A stretch of DNA of 64,000 bases. It comes from Symsagittifera roscoffensis. Its lineage: Eukaryota > Xenacoelomorpha > Acoela > Convolutidae. Below, one piece after another: positions 43,101 to 55,082 of this stretch; the stretch's first letter is position 1; each line of letters opens with the position of its first letter. A program made the translations under genes and the position numbers. Under the pieces are notes generated by a model that was not told the DNA's origin, searched no databases, and saw only the letters and a program-made list of their open reading frames with translations. The stretch is taken from the NCBI RefSeq assembly GCF_963678635.1, contig NC_087068.1, forward strand, positions 53,406,213-53,470,212. The letters are read 5' to 3'.

Positions 43101-44190
43101 TAAAAACGGGACCAAACTAAAACTTAGTGAAAAAAACTTGAATTGTTTAGCAAATGTTTTCGTATAGCGGTTATGGGTATGTGGGCACATGTTCAACAAT
43201 TTTCCACAAAAAAAATGCAATTTTCATGGGTACTAGACATTTTTTGGTCCCGTTTTCGGGAAACGGGACCAGAACGAGACCAAAAAATCTAACTTTTTGT
43301 TTGATGGTTGAATTGATGTAAAAACTGTTTAAAACAGATAGGTATGACTTGCAGACACTAGAAAAACCTCTTTCAATCGAAAAAAGAACAATTTCGGGAT
43401 TCTGTGGTGGTTCAGTTTTGGTCCCGTTTTCGGGAAAAGAAAATAAAAACGGGACCAAAGTAAAACATAGTGAAAAAAACTTGAATTGTTTAGCAAATGT
43501 TTTCGTATAGCGGTTATGGGTATGCGGGCACATGTTCAACAGTTTTCCACAAAAAAAATGCAATTTTCATGGGTACTAGACATTTTTTGGTCCCGTTTTA
43601 GGGAAACGGGACCAGAACGGGACCAAAAATTCTAAATTTTTGTTTGATGGTTGAATTGATGTAAAAACTGTTTAAAACAGATAGGTATGACTTGCAGACA
43701 CTAGAAAAACCTGATACAATCAAAAAAAGAACAATTTCGGGATTCTGTGGTGGTTCAGTTTTGGTCCCGTTTTCGGGAAAAGAGAACAAAAACGGGACCA
43801 AACTAAAACATAGTGAAAAAAACTAGAATTGTTTAGCGAATGTTTTCGTATAGCAATTTAGGGTATATGGGCACATGTTCAACAATTTTCCACAAAAAAT
43901 GCATTTTTCTTGGATACTAGACATTTTTTGGTCCCGTTTTTGGGAAACGGGACCAGATAGGGAACAAAAAAATTTAACTTTTTGTTTAGTGGTTGAATTG
44001 ATGTAAAAACTGTTTAAAACAGATAGGTATGACTTGTACACACTAGAAAAACCTCTTTCAATCAAAAAAAGAACAATTTCGGGATTCTGTGGTGGTTCAG
44101 TTTTGGTCCCGTTTTCGGGAAAAGAAAATAAAAACGGGACCAAACTAAAACATAGTAAAAAAACTTGAATTGTTTAGCAAATGTTTTTGT
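34161..44190 (+). repeat. Satellite S1b: 343-bp dimeric units, about 29 copies
   Basis: The period is 342-343 bp (for example 34,727, 35,069, 35,412, 35,754). Each unit has two related halves that both begin GGTCCCGTTTTCGGGAAA, one continuing like S1a and one with a different AT-rich body. The palindrome with arms GGTCCCGTTT and AAACGGGACC and loop TCGGG (for example 35,026-35,050) recurs in nearly every unit. Open frames up to 244 codons on the minus strand follow from the repeat period and carry no recognisable domain. Confidence 0.95.
36747..40830 (+). repeat. Higher-order repeat of 2,397 bp in S1b
   Basis: Sequence from about 36,747 to 38,430 recurs at an offset of exactly 2,397 bp (39,144 to about 40,830), with almost no differences, while neighbouring 343-bp units differ more from each other. 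2,397 is seven units. Shorter repeats of about 1,026-1,029 bp (three units) appear at 40,890-43,563. Confidence 0.88.
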
Positions 44191-47100
44191 ATACAACACT
44201 TGAGTTGCTTTGCAAACCACTCCGGATAGTTGTTTCTGGTATCTGAACAAGTTAACGAGCTTTTTGTATCACAAAACTCTCAGTGATTCTTCGAAGAATT
44301 AGGTTTGGTCCCGTTTTTCGGGGTGACACAGTATCCCGAATTCGGTATGGTGAGTCATCACAAACTATTACTCTGAAAACCGAACTTTATTTGACTTGTT
44401 TTGAACTAAATAGTGTTTCCAGTCAATAATAAAAACAATTAATTACAGAAATATCTTTTTTTTCAGCTACAAACCAAATCTAGTTCCCTTTGGTTAAACG
44501 GGATCAAAACGGGACCAAAAAATCTAACTTTTTGTTCAGTAGTTGAATTGCTGTAAAAATGGTTTTAAACAGCTACATTTGACTTGTAGACAATAGAAAA
44601 AGATCTTTCAAGAAAAAAATAACAATTTCTGGATTCTGCGGAGGTTCTGTTTTGGTCTCGTTTTCGGGAAAAGGGACCAAAAACGGGACCAAACTAAAAC
44701 TTAGTGAAAAAAACTTGAATTGTTTAGCAAATGTTTTCGTATAGCGGTTATGGGTATGTGGGCACATGTTCAACAATTTTCCACAAAAAAAATGCAATTT
44801 TCATGGGTACTAGACATTTTTTGGTCCCGTTTTCGGGAAACGGGACCAGAACGAGACCAAAAATTTAACTTTTTGTTTAGTGGTTGAATTGATGTAAAAA
44901 CTGTTTAAAACAGATAGGTATGACTTGTACACACTAGAAAAACCTCTTTCAATCAAAAAAAGAACAATTTCGGGATTCTGTGGTGGTTCAGTTTTGGTCC
45001 CGTTTTCGGGAAAAGAAAATAAAAACGGGACCAAACTAAAACATAGTAAAAAAACTTGAATTGTTTAGCAAATGTTTTTGTATACAACACTTGAGTTGCT
45101 TTGCAAACCACTCCGGATAGTTGTTTCTGGTATCTGAACAAGTTAACGAGCTTTTTGTATCACAAAACTCTCAGTGATTCTTCGAAGAATTAGGTTTGGT
45201 CCCGTTTTTCGGGGTGACACAGTATCCCGAATTCGGTATGGTGAGTCATCACAAACTATTACTCTGAAAACCGAACTTTATTTGACTTGTTTTGAACTAA
45301 ATAGTGTTTCCAGTCAATAATAAAAACAATTAATTACAGAAATATCTTTTTTTTCAGCTACAAACCAAATCTAGTTCCCTTTGGTTAAACGGGATCAAAA
45401 CGGGACCAAAAAATCTAACTTTTTGTTCAGTAGTTGAATTGCTGTAAAAATGGTTTTAAACAGCTACATTTGACTTGTAGACAATAGAAAAAGATCTTTC
45501 AAGAAAAAAATAACAATTTCTGGATTCTGCGGAGGTTCTGTTTTGGTCTCGTTTTCGGGAAAAGGGACCAAAAACGGGACCAAACCAACTCCAATTGAAA
45601 AACACCTGAAAAACTACGCAACCGTTTTCGGATGGGAATTCAGGGTTATTGGGTACATTTTCAACAACTTTCCAGGGAAAACTTGCAATTTTCATGAAAA
45701 CTAAACATTTTTTGGTCCCGTTTTTTGGAAATGGGACCAAAACGGGACCAAAAAACTGAACTTTTTTGGTTCAGTGGTTGAACTGCTGTAAGAACGGTTT
45801 AAAACAGATAGATATGACTCGTAGACACTAGAAAAATGTATTTCAATCAAAAAAAGAACCTTTTGGGATATTGTGAGGGTTCAGTTTTGGTCCCGTTTTC
45901 GGGAAGCGGGACCAAAAAAGGGACCAATTAATATCTTATTGAACAACACTTGAGTTGCTTTGCAAACCACTCCGGATAGTTGTTTCTGGTATCTGAACAA
46001 GTTAACGAGCTTTTTGTATCACAAAACTCTCAGTGATTCTTCGAAGAATTAGGTTTGGTCCCGTTTTTCGGGGTGACACAGTATCCCGAATTCGGTATGG
46101 TGAGTCATCCCAAACTATTACTCTGAAAACCGAACTTTATTTGACTTGTTTTGAACTAAATAGTGTTTCCAGTCAATAATAAAAACAATTAATTACAGAA
46201 ATATCTTTTTTTTCAGCTAAAAACCAAATCTAGTTCCCTTTGGTTAAACGGGATCAAAACGGGACCAAAAAATCTAACTTTTTGTTCAGTAGTTGTATTG
46301 CAATAAAAATGGTTTTAAACAGCTACATTTGACTTGTAGACAGTAGAAAAAGATCTTTCAAGAAAAAAATAACAATTTCTGGATTCTGCGGAGGTTCTGT
46401 TTTGGTCTCGTTTTCGGGAAAAGGGACCAAAAACGGGACCAAACCAACTCCAATTGAAAAACACCTGAAAAACTACGCAACCGTTTTCGGATGGGAATTC
46501 AGGGTTATTGGGTACATTTTCAACAACTTTCCAGGGAAAACTTGCAATTTTCATGAAAACTAAACATTTTTTGGTCCTGTTTTTTGGAAATGGGACCAAA
46601 ACGGGACCAAAAAACTGAACTTTTTGTTCAGTGGTTGAACTGCTGTAAAAACGGTTTAAAACAGATAGATATGACTTGTAGACACTAGAAAAATATATTT
46701 CAATCAAAAAAAGAACCTTTTGGGATATTGTGAGGGTTCAGTTTTGGTCCCGTTTTCAGGAAGCGGGACCAAAAAAGGGACCAATTCTTATCTTATTGAA
46801 TAACACTTGAGTTGCTTTGCAAACCATTTCGGATAGTTGTTTCTGGTATCTGAACAAATTAACGAGCTTTTTGTATCACAAAACCAAACCCTCAGTGATT
46901 CTTTGAGGAATTAGATTTGGTCCCGTTTTTCGGGGTGACACAGTATCCCGAATTCGGTATGGTGAGTCATCCCAAACTATTACTCTGAAAACCGAAGTTT
47001 ATTTGACTTGTTTTGAATTAAATGGTGTTTTCAGTCAATAATAAAAAGAATTAATTACAGAAATATTCTTTTTTTTCAGCTAAAACCCAAATCAAGTTCC

Positions 47101-50100
47101 CTTTTTGTTAAACGGGATCAAAACGGGACCAAAAAACCTAACTTTTTGTTCAGTAGTTGAATTGCTGTAAAAATGGTTTTAAACAGCTACATTTGACTTG
47201 TAGACAGTAGAAAAAGATCTTTCAAGAAAAAAATAACAATTTCTGGATTCTGCGGAGAATCTGTTTTGGTCTCGTTTTTGGGAAAAGGGACCAAAAACGG
47301 GACCAAACCAACTCTAAATGAAAAACACCTGAAAAACTACGCAACCGTTTTCGGATGGGAATTTAGGGTTATTGGGTACATTTTCAACCACTTTCCAGGG
47401 AAAACTTGCAATTTTCATGAAAACTAAATATTTTTTGTTCCCGTTTTTGGGAAATGGGACCAAAACGGGACCAAAAAATTGAACTTTTTGTTCAGTGGTT
47501 GAACTGCTGCAAAAACGGTTTAAAACAGATAGATATGACCTGTAGACACTAGAAAAATATATTTCAATCAAAAAAAGAACCTTTTGAGATATTGTGAGGG
47601 TTCAGTTTTGGTTCCATTTTCGGGAAGCGGGACCAAAAAGGGGACCAATTAATATCTTATTGAATAACACTTGAGTTGCTTTGCAAACCATTTCGAATAG
47701 TTGTTTCTGGTATCTGAACAAATTAACGAGCTTTTTGTATCACAAAACCAAACCCTCAGTGATTCTTTGAGGAATTAGAATTGGTCCCGTTTTTCGGGGT
47801 GACACAGTATCCCGAATTCGGTATGGTGAGTCATCCCAAACTATTACTCTGAAAACCGATGTTTATTTGACTTGTTTTGAAATAAATAGTGTTTTCAGTC
47901 AATAATAAAAAGAATTAATTACAGAAATATTCTTTTTTTTCAGCTAAAACCCAAATCAAGTTCCCTTTTTGTTAAACGGGATCAAAACGGGACCAAAAAA
48001 CCTAACTTTTTGTTCAGTAGTTGAATTGCTGTAAAAATGGTTTTAAACAGCTACATTTGACTTGTAGACAGTAGAAAAAGATCTTTCAAGAAAAAAATAA
48101 CAATTTCTGGATTCTGCGGAGGTTCTGTTTTGGTCTCGTTTTCGGGAAAAGGGACCAAAAACGGGACCAAACCAACTCCAATTGAAAAACACCTGAAAAA
48201 CTACGCAACCGTTTTCGGATGGGAATTCAGGGTTATTGGGTACATTTTCAACAACTTTCCAGGGAAAACTTGCAATTTTCATGAAAACTAAACATTTTTT
48301 GGTCCTGTTTTTTGGAAATGGGACCAAAACGGGACCAAAAAACTGAACTTTTTGTTCAGTGGTTGAACTGCTGTAAAAACGGTTTAAAACAGATAGATAT
48401 GACTTGTAGACACTAGAAAAATATATTTCAATCAAAAAAAGAACCTTTTGGGATATTGTGAGGGTTCAGTTTTGGTCCCGTTTTCAGGAAGCGGGACCAA
48501 AAAAGGGACCAATTCTTATCTTATTGAATAACACTTGAGTTGCTTTGCAAACCATTTCGGATAGTTGTTTCTGGTATCTGAACAAATTAACGAGCTTTTT
48601 GTATCACAAAACCAAACCCTCAGTGATTCTTTGAGGAATTAGATTTGGTCCCGTTTTTCGGGGTGACACAGTATCCCGAATTCGGTATGGTGAGTCATCC
48701 CAAACTATTACTCTGAAAACCGAAGTTTATTTGACTTGTTTTGAATTAAATGGTGTTTTCAGTCAATAATAAAAAGAATTAATTACAGAAATATTCTTTT
48801 TTTTCAGCTAAAACCCAAATCAAGTTCCCTTTTTGTTAAACGGGATCAAAACGGGACCAAAAAACCTAACTTTTTGTTCAGTAGTTGAATTGCTGTAAAA
48901 ATGGTTTTAAACAGCTACATTTGACTTGTAGACAGTAGAAAAAGATCTTTCAAGAAAAAAATAACAATTTCTGGATTCTGCGGAGAATCTGTTTTGGTCT
49001 CGTTTTTGGGAAAAGGGACCAAAAACGGGACCAAACCAACTCTAAATGAAAAACACCTGAAAAACTACGCAACCGTTTTCGGATGGGAATTTAGGGTTAT
49101 TGGGTACATTTTCAACCACTTTCCAGGGAAAACTTGCAATTTTCATGAAAACTAAATATTTTTTGTTCCCGTTTTTGGGAAATGGGACCAAAACGGGACC
49201 AAAAAATTGAACTTTTTGTTCAGTGGTTGAACTGCTGCAAAAACGGTTTAAAACAGATAGATATGACCTGTAGACACTAGAAAAATATATTTCAATCAAA
49301 AAAAGAACCTTTTGAGATATTGTGAGGGTTCAGTTTTGGTTCCATTTTCGGGAAGCGGGACCAAAAAGGGGACCAATTAATATCTTATTGAATAACACTT
49401 GAGTTGCTTTGCAAACCATTTCGAATAGTTGTTTCTGGTATCTGAACAAATTAACGAGCTTTTTGTATCACAAAACCAAACCCTCAGTGATTCTTTGAGG
49501 AATTAGAATTGGTCCCGTTTTTCGGGGTGACACAGTATCCCGAATTCGGTATGGTGAGTCATCCCAAACTATTACTCTGAAAACCGATGTTTATTTGACT
49601 TGTTTTGAATTAAATAGTGTTTTCAGTCAATAATAAAAACAATTAATTACAGAAATATTCTTTTTTTTTTCAGCTAAATTCCAAATCTAGTTCCTTTTTG
49701 GTTAAACAGGATCAAAACGGGACCAAAAAATCTAACTTTTTGTTCAGTAGTTGAAATGCTGTAAAAATGGTTTTAAACAGATAAATTTGACTTGTAGACA
49801 GTAGAAAGAGATCTTTCAAGAAAAAAATAACAATTTCTGGATTCTGCGGAGGTTCTGTTTTGGTCTCGTTTTGGGAAAAGGGACCAAAAATGGGACCAAA
49901 CCAACTCTAAATGAAAAACACCTGAAAAACATCGCAACCGTTTTCGGATGGCAATTTAGGGTTATTGGGTACACTTTCAACAACTATCCCGGAAAAACTT
50001 GCAATTTTCATGAAAACTAAATATTTTTTGTTCCCGTTTGTGGGAAATGGGACCAAAACGGGACCAAAAAATTGAACTTTTTGTTCAGTGGTTGAACTGC

Positions 50101-52920
50101 TGCAAAAACGGTTTAAAACAGATAGATATGACCTGTAGACACTAGAAAAATATATTTCAATCAAAAAAAGAACCTTTTGAGATATTGTGAGGGTTCAGTT
50201 TTGGTTCCATTTTCGGGAAGCGGGACCAAAAAGGGGACCAATTAATATCTTATTGAATAACACTTGAGTTGCTTTGCAAACCATTTCGAATAGTTGTTTC
50301 TGGTATCTGAACAAATTAACGAGCTTTTTGTATCACAAAACCAAACCCTCAGTGATTCTTTGAGGAATTAGAATTGGTCCCGTTTTTCGGGGTGACACAG
50401 TATCCCGAATTCGGTATGGTGAGTCATCCCAAACTATTACTCTGAAAACCGATGTTTATTTGACTTGTTTTGAAATAAATAGTGTTTTCAGTCAATAATA
50501 AAAACAATTAATTACAGAAATATTCTTTTTTTTTCAGCTAAATTCCAAATCTAGTTCCTTTTTGGTTAAACAGGATCAAAACGGGACCAAAAAATCTAAC
50601 TTTTTGTTCAGTAGTTGAAATGCTGTAAAAATGGTTTTAAACAGATAAATTTGACTTGTAGACAGTAGAAAGAGATCTTTCAAGAAAAAAATAACAATTT
50701 CTGGATTCTGCGGAGGTTCTGTTTTGGTCTCGTTTTGGGAAAAGGGACCAAAAATGGGACCAAACCAACTCTAAATGAAAAACACCTGAAAAACATCGCA
50801 ACCGTTTTCGGATGGCAATTTAGGGTTATTGGGTACACTTTCAACAACTATCCAGGAAAAACTTGCAATTTTCATGAAAACTAAACATTTTTTGGTCACG
50901 TTTTTAGGAAATGGGGCCAAAACGGGACCAAAAAACTGAACTTTTTGTTCAGTGGTTGAACTGCTGTAAAAACGGTTTAAAACAGATAGATATGACTTGT
51001 AGACACTAGAAATATATATTTCATTCAAAAAAAGAACCTTTTGGGATATTGTGAGGGTTCAGTTTTGGTCCCGTTTTCGGGAAGCGGGACCAAAAAGGGG
51101 ACCACTTAATATCTTATTGAATAACACTTGAGTTGCTTTGCAAACCATTTCGGATAGTTGTTTCTGGTATCTGAACAAATTTACGAGCTTTTTGTATCAC
51201 AAAACTCTCAGTGATTCTTCGAGGAATTAGATTTGGTCCCGTTTTTCGGGGTGACACAGTATCCCGAATTCGGTATGGTGAGTCATCCCAAAGTATTACT
51301 CTGAAAACCGAAGTTTATTGGACTTGTTTTGAAATAAATGGTGTTTTCAGTCAATAATAAAAAGAATTAATTACAGAAATATTCTTCTTTTTTTAGCTAA
51401 AACCCAAATCTAGTTCCCTTTTGGTTAAACGGGACCAAAACGGGACCAAAAATTTGAACTTTTTGTTCAGTGTTTGAACTGCTGTAAAACCGGTTTAAAA
51501 CATATAGATTTGACTTGTAGACAGTAGAAAAATATATTTCAATCAAAAAAAGAACCTTTTTGGAATATTGTGAGGGTTCAGTTTTGGTCCCATTTTCGGG
51601 AAGCGGGACCAAAAAGGGGACCAAATAATATCTTATTGAATAACATTTGAGTTGCTTTACAAACCATTTCTGATAGTTGTTTCTAGTATCTGAACAAATT
51701 AACGAGCTTTTTGTATCACAAAACTCTCAGTGATTCTTCGAGGAATTAGATTTGTTCCCGTTTTGCGGGGTGACACAGTATCCCGAATTCGGTATGGTGA
51801 GTCATCCCAAACTATAAATCAGAAAACTGATGTTTATTTGACTTCTTTTGAAATAAATAGTGTTTTCAGTCAATAATAAAAACAATTAATTACAGAAATA
51901 TTCTTTTTTTTCAGCTAAAACCCAAATCTAGTTCCCTTTTGGTTAAACGGGATCAAAACGGGACCAAAAAATCTAACTTTTTGTTCAGTAGTTGAATTGC
52001 TGTAAAACTGGTTTTAAACTGCTACAATTGACTTGTAGACAGTAGAAAAGGATCTTTCAAGAAAAAAATAACAATTTCTGGATTCTGCGGAGGTTCTATT
52101 TTGGTCTCGTTTTCAGGAAAAGGGACCAAAAACGGGACCAAACCAACTCTAATTGAAAAACCCCTGAAAAACTACGCAACCGTTTTTGGATGACAATTTA
52201 GGGTTATTGGGTACATTTTCAACAAGTTTCCAGGGAAAAATTGCAATTTTCAAGAAAACTAAACATTTTTTGGTCCCGTTTTCGGGAAACGGGACCAAAA
52301 CGGGACCAAAAATTGAATTTTTTGTTCTGTGGTTGAACTGCTGTAAAAACGGTTTAAAACAGATTGGTATGACTTGTAGACACTAGAAAAACATATTTCA
52401 ATCAAAAAAAGAACCTTTTTTGGATATTGTGAGGGTTCAGTTTTGGTTCCGTTTTCGGGAAGCGGGACCAAAAAGGGGACCAATTACTATCTTAGTGAAT
52501 AACATTTGAGTTGATTTGCAAACCATTTCGGATAGTTAATTATGGTATCTGAATACATTAACAAGCTTTTTGTATCACAAAAATCTCAGTGATTCTTCGA
52601 GGAATTAGATTTGGTCCCGTTTTTCGGGGTGACACAGTATCCCGAATTCGGTATGGTGAGTCACCCCAAACTATTACTACGAAAACCGAATTTTATTTGA
52701 CTTGTTTTGAATTAAATATTGTTTTCAGTCAATAGTAAAAACAATTATTTACAGAAATATTCTTTTTTTCAGCTAAAACCCAAATCTAGTTCCCTCTCGG
52801 TTAAACGGGATCAAAACGGGACCAAAAAAATCTAACTTTTTGTTCAGTAGTTGAATTGCTGTAAAAATGGTTTAAAACAGATAATGGTTTTAAACAGATG
52901 GTTTTAAACGAGATAAGTGC
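44190..52920 (+). repeat. Satellite S1c: 864-bp composite units, about ten copies
   Basis: The marker AACACTTGAGTTG or a variant recurs at 44,194, 45,085, 45,944, 46,802, 47,666, 48,530, 49,394, 50,259, 51,123, 51,642 and 52,501, mostly 858-865 bp apart. The unit joins S1-type blocks to a new segment of about 300 bp containing TTTCGGGGTGACACAG and GAATTCGGTATGG. A two-unit higher-order repeat of 1,728 bp is seen (46,315 with 48,043, and 47,314 with 49,042). The interval 51,123-51,642 is a shortened unit. Confidence 0.93.
46962..47079 (+). other. Intron-like GT-AG segment inside the S1c unit (example)
   Basis: GTGAGTCATCC follows TATG, and 118 bp later comes TTCTTTTTTTTCAG before CTAAAACCC. 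The same arrangement occurs in the other S1c units (for example 44,350-44,466). One unit has TAG instead of CAG at the acceptor (about 51,396). Splicing is not shown, and the flanking frames are short. Confidence 0.45.
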
Positions 52921-53229
52921 TTGGGTAATCACACTTAAAACGAAAGGAACAGTGTGTTCAATTACCTGGTTTCTTAGCGTCTGCCTGAAAAGGCGGTTGC
53001 GAAGCTACAATTGATGACCTAAAGCATAGACTGAATTGCTCTATCTGCATCTTGAAAATTGCCTTTACTGGTTTAATTTGGCAGTATCAAGTATATTCAT
53101 ACTGTTGACCCCGATGTCAGATAGGAAAGCAATGATAGAAAGAGAGAAGGTAGCCAAATGCCTCGTCATTGTTGACGACAAAAACAAGTCGCTCAAACTT
53201 GGCTATTCTGTTGATCAAAGAGCTGTTTA
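52921..53229. other. Junction between satellites S1c and S2
   Basis: Three short ATGGTTTTAAACAG-like repeats (52,860-52,915) close S1. The following 300 bp show no match to either satellite, and no recognisable gene. Confidence 0.55.
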
Positions 53230-55082
53230 GATGTAGTACCGGTGTAGTTTCTTTGTGATGATTGCATTGAGAGAGCGTTTAAACAGTGTTCGATCTTCAG
53301 TTTGCCGTCGTTAGAGAAAGACTGAGGAAAGCGAAGGCCCAAATGCTTAAAAACAGGGTGGTCCAGACAGCTCAAAGTCCGACTGCGGTTGGCTTTGTTC
53401 TAATCGAGTGAACACTTACTTTTGGAGAAATCCGAATTTAGATATAGTTGATGGTCAGCTGCATGAAGAAGATGGGAGCTGTGCAATCAGTGGTTCAAAA
53501 GTTATGATCCAAGACGTAAACAAGCTCAAAATGAAGTCCAAAACTGACGAAGTTGCTTCAGTTGGCTTGAAAATTAACAAAGCTTGCTCGTAGAGCTTCC
53601 GGGAATGGCCCATTTGCTTCCTCGTGACAAATAGGTCTAAGAACCACCTTAGATGAGCTTGCACGACCCTTGGTTGAGCTGCAGGAGCGACTGATGTAGT
53701 ACCGGTGTAGTTTCTTCGTGATGATTTAATTGAGAGAGCGTTTAAACTGTGTTCGATCTTCAGTTTGCCTTCGTTAGTGAAAGACTGATGAAAGCGAAGG
53801 CCCAAATGCCTAATAACAGGTTGGTGCAGACAGCTCAAAGACCGACTGCGGTTGGCTTTGTTCCAATCGAGTGAACACTTACTTTTGGAGAAATCCGAAT
53901 TTAGATATAGTTGATGGTCAGCTGCATGAAGAAGATGGGAGCTGTGCAATCAGTGGTTCAAAAGTTATGATCCAAGACGTAAACAAGCTCAAAATGAGGT
54001 CCAAAACTGACGAAGTTGCTTCAGTTGGCTTGAAAATTAACAAAGCTTGCTCGTAGAGCTTCCGGGAATGGCCCATTTGCTTCCTCGTGACAAATAGGTC
54101 TAAGAACCACCTTAGATGAGCTTGCACGACCCTTGGTTGAGCTGCAGGAGCAACTGATGTAGTACCGGTGTAGTTTCTTCGTGATGATTTAATTGAGAGA
54201 GCGTTTAAACTGTGTTCGATCTTCAGTTTGCCTTCGTTAGTGAAAGACTGATGAAAGCGAAGGCCCAAATGCCTAATAACAGGTTGGTGCAGACAGCTCA
54301 AAGTCCGACTGCGGTTGGCTTTGTTCCAATCGAGTGAACACTTACTTTTGGAGAAATCCGAATTTAGATATAGTTGATGGTCAGCTGCATGAAGAAGATG
54401 GGAGCTGTGCAATCAGTGGTTCAAAAATTATGATCCAAGACGTAAACAAGCTCAAAATGAGGTCCAAAACTGACGAAGTTGCTTCAGTTGGCTTGAAAAT
54501 TAACAAAGCTTGCTCGTAGAGCTTCCGGGAATGGCCCATTTGCTTCCTCGTGACAAATAGGTCTAAGAACCACCTTAGATGAGCTTGCACGACCCTTGGT
54601 TGAGCTGCAGGAGCGACTGATGTAGTACCGGTGTAGTTTCTTCGTGATGATTTAATTGAGAGAGCGTTTAAACTGTGTTCGATCTTCAGTTTGCCTTCGT
54701 TAGTGAAAGACTGATGAAAGCGAAGGCCCAAATGCCTAATAACAGGTTGGTGCAGACAGCTCAAAGTCCGACTGCGGTTGGCTTTGTTCCAATCGAGTGA
54801 ACACTTACTTTTGGAGAATTCGAATTTAGATATAGTTGATGGTCAGCTGCATGAAAAAGATGGGAGCTGTGCAACCAGTGGTTCCAAAGTTATGACCCAA
54901 GACGTAAACAAGCTCAGAATGAGGTCCAAAACTGACGAAGTTGCTTCAGTTGGCTTGAAAATTAACAAAGCTTGCACGTAGAGCTTACGGGAAAAGCCCA
55001 TTTGCTTCCTCGTGACAAATAGGTCTAAGAACCACCTTAGATGAGCTTGCACGACCCTTGGTTGAGCTGCAGGAGCGACTGA
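53230..55082 (+). repeat. Satellite S2: four 463-bp units
   Basis: The units start with GATGTAGTACCGGTGTAG at 53,230, 53,693, 54,156 and 54,619, exactly 463 bp apart and nearly identical. Each joins about 203 bp found only here to about 260 bp shared with S3. The minus strand holds a frame of up to 164 codons per unit with no recognisable domain. As 463 is not a multiple of three, no frame runs through the array. Confidence 0.94.

Noticed and set aside
34161-44190. Many long minus-strand open frames (up to 244 codons) that look like a repetitive protein
   Set aside because: They follow from a stop-poor satellite with 342-343-bp units. The frame breaks wherever a unit is 343 bp, no start context or domain is present, and the variation lies largely in A-run length.
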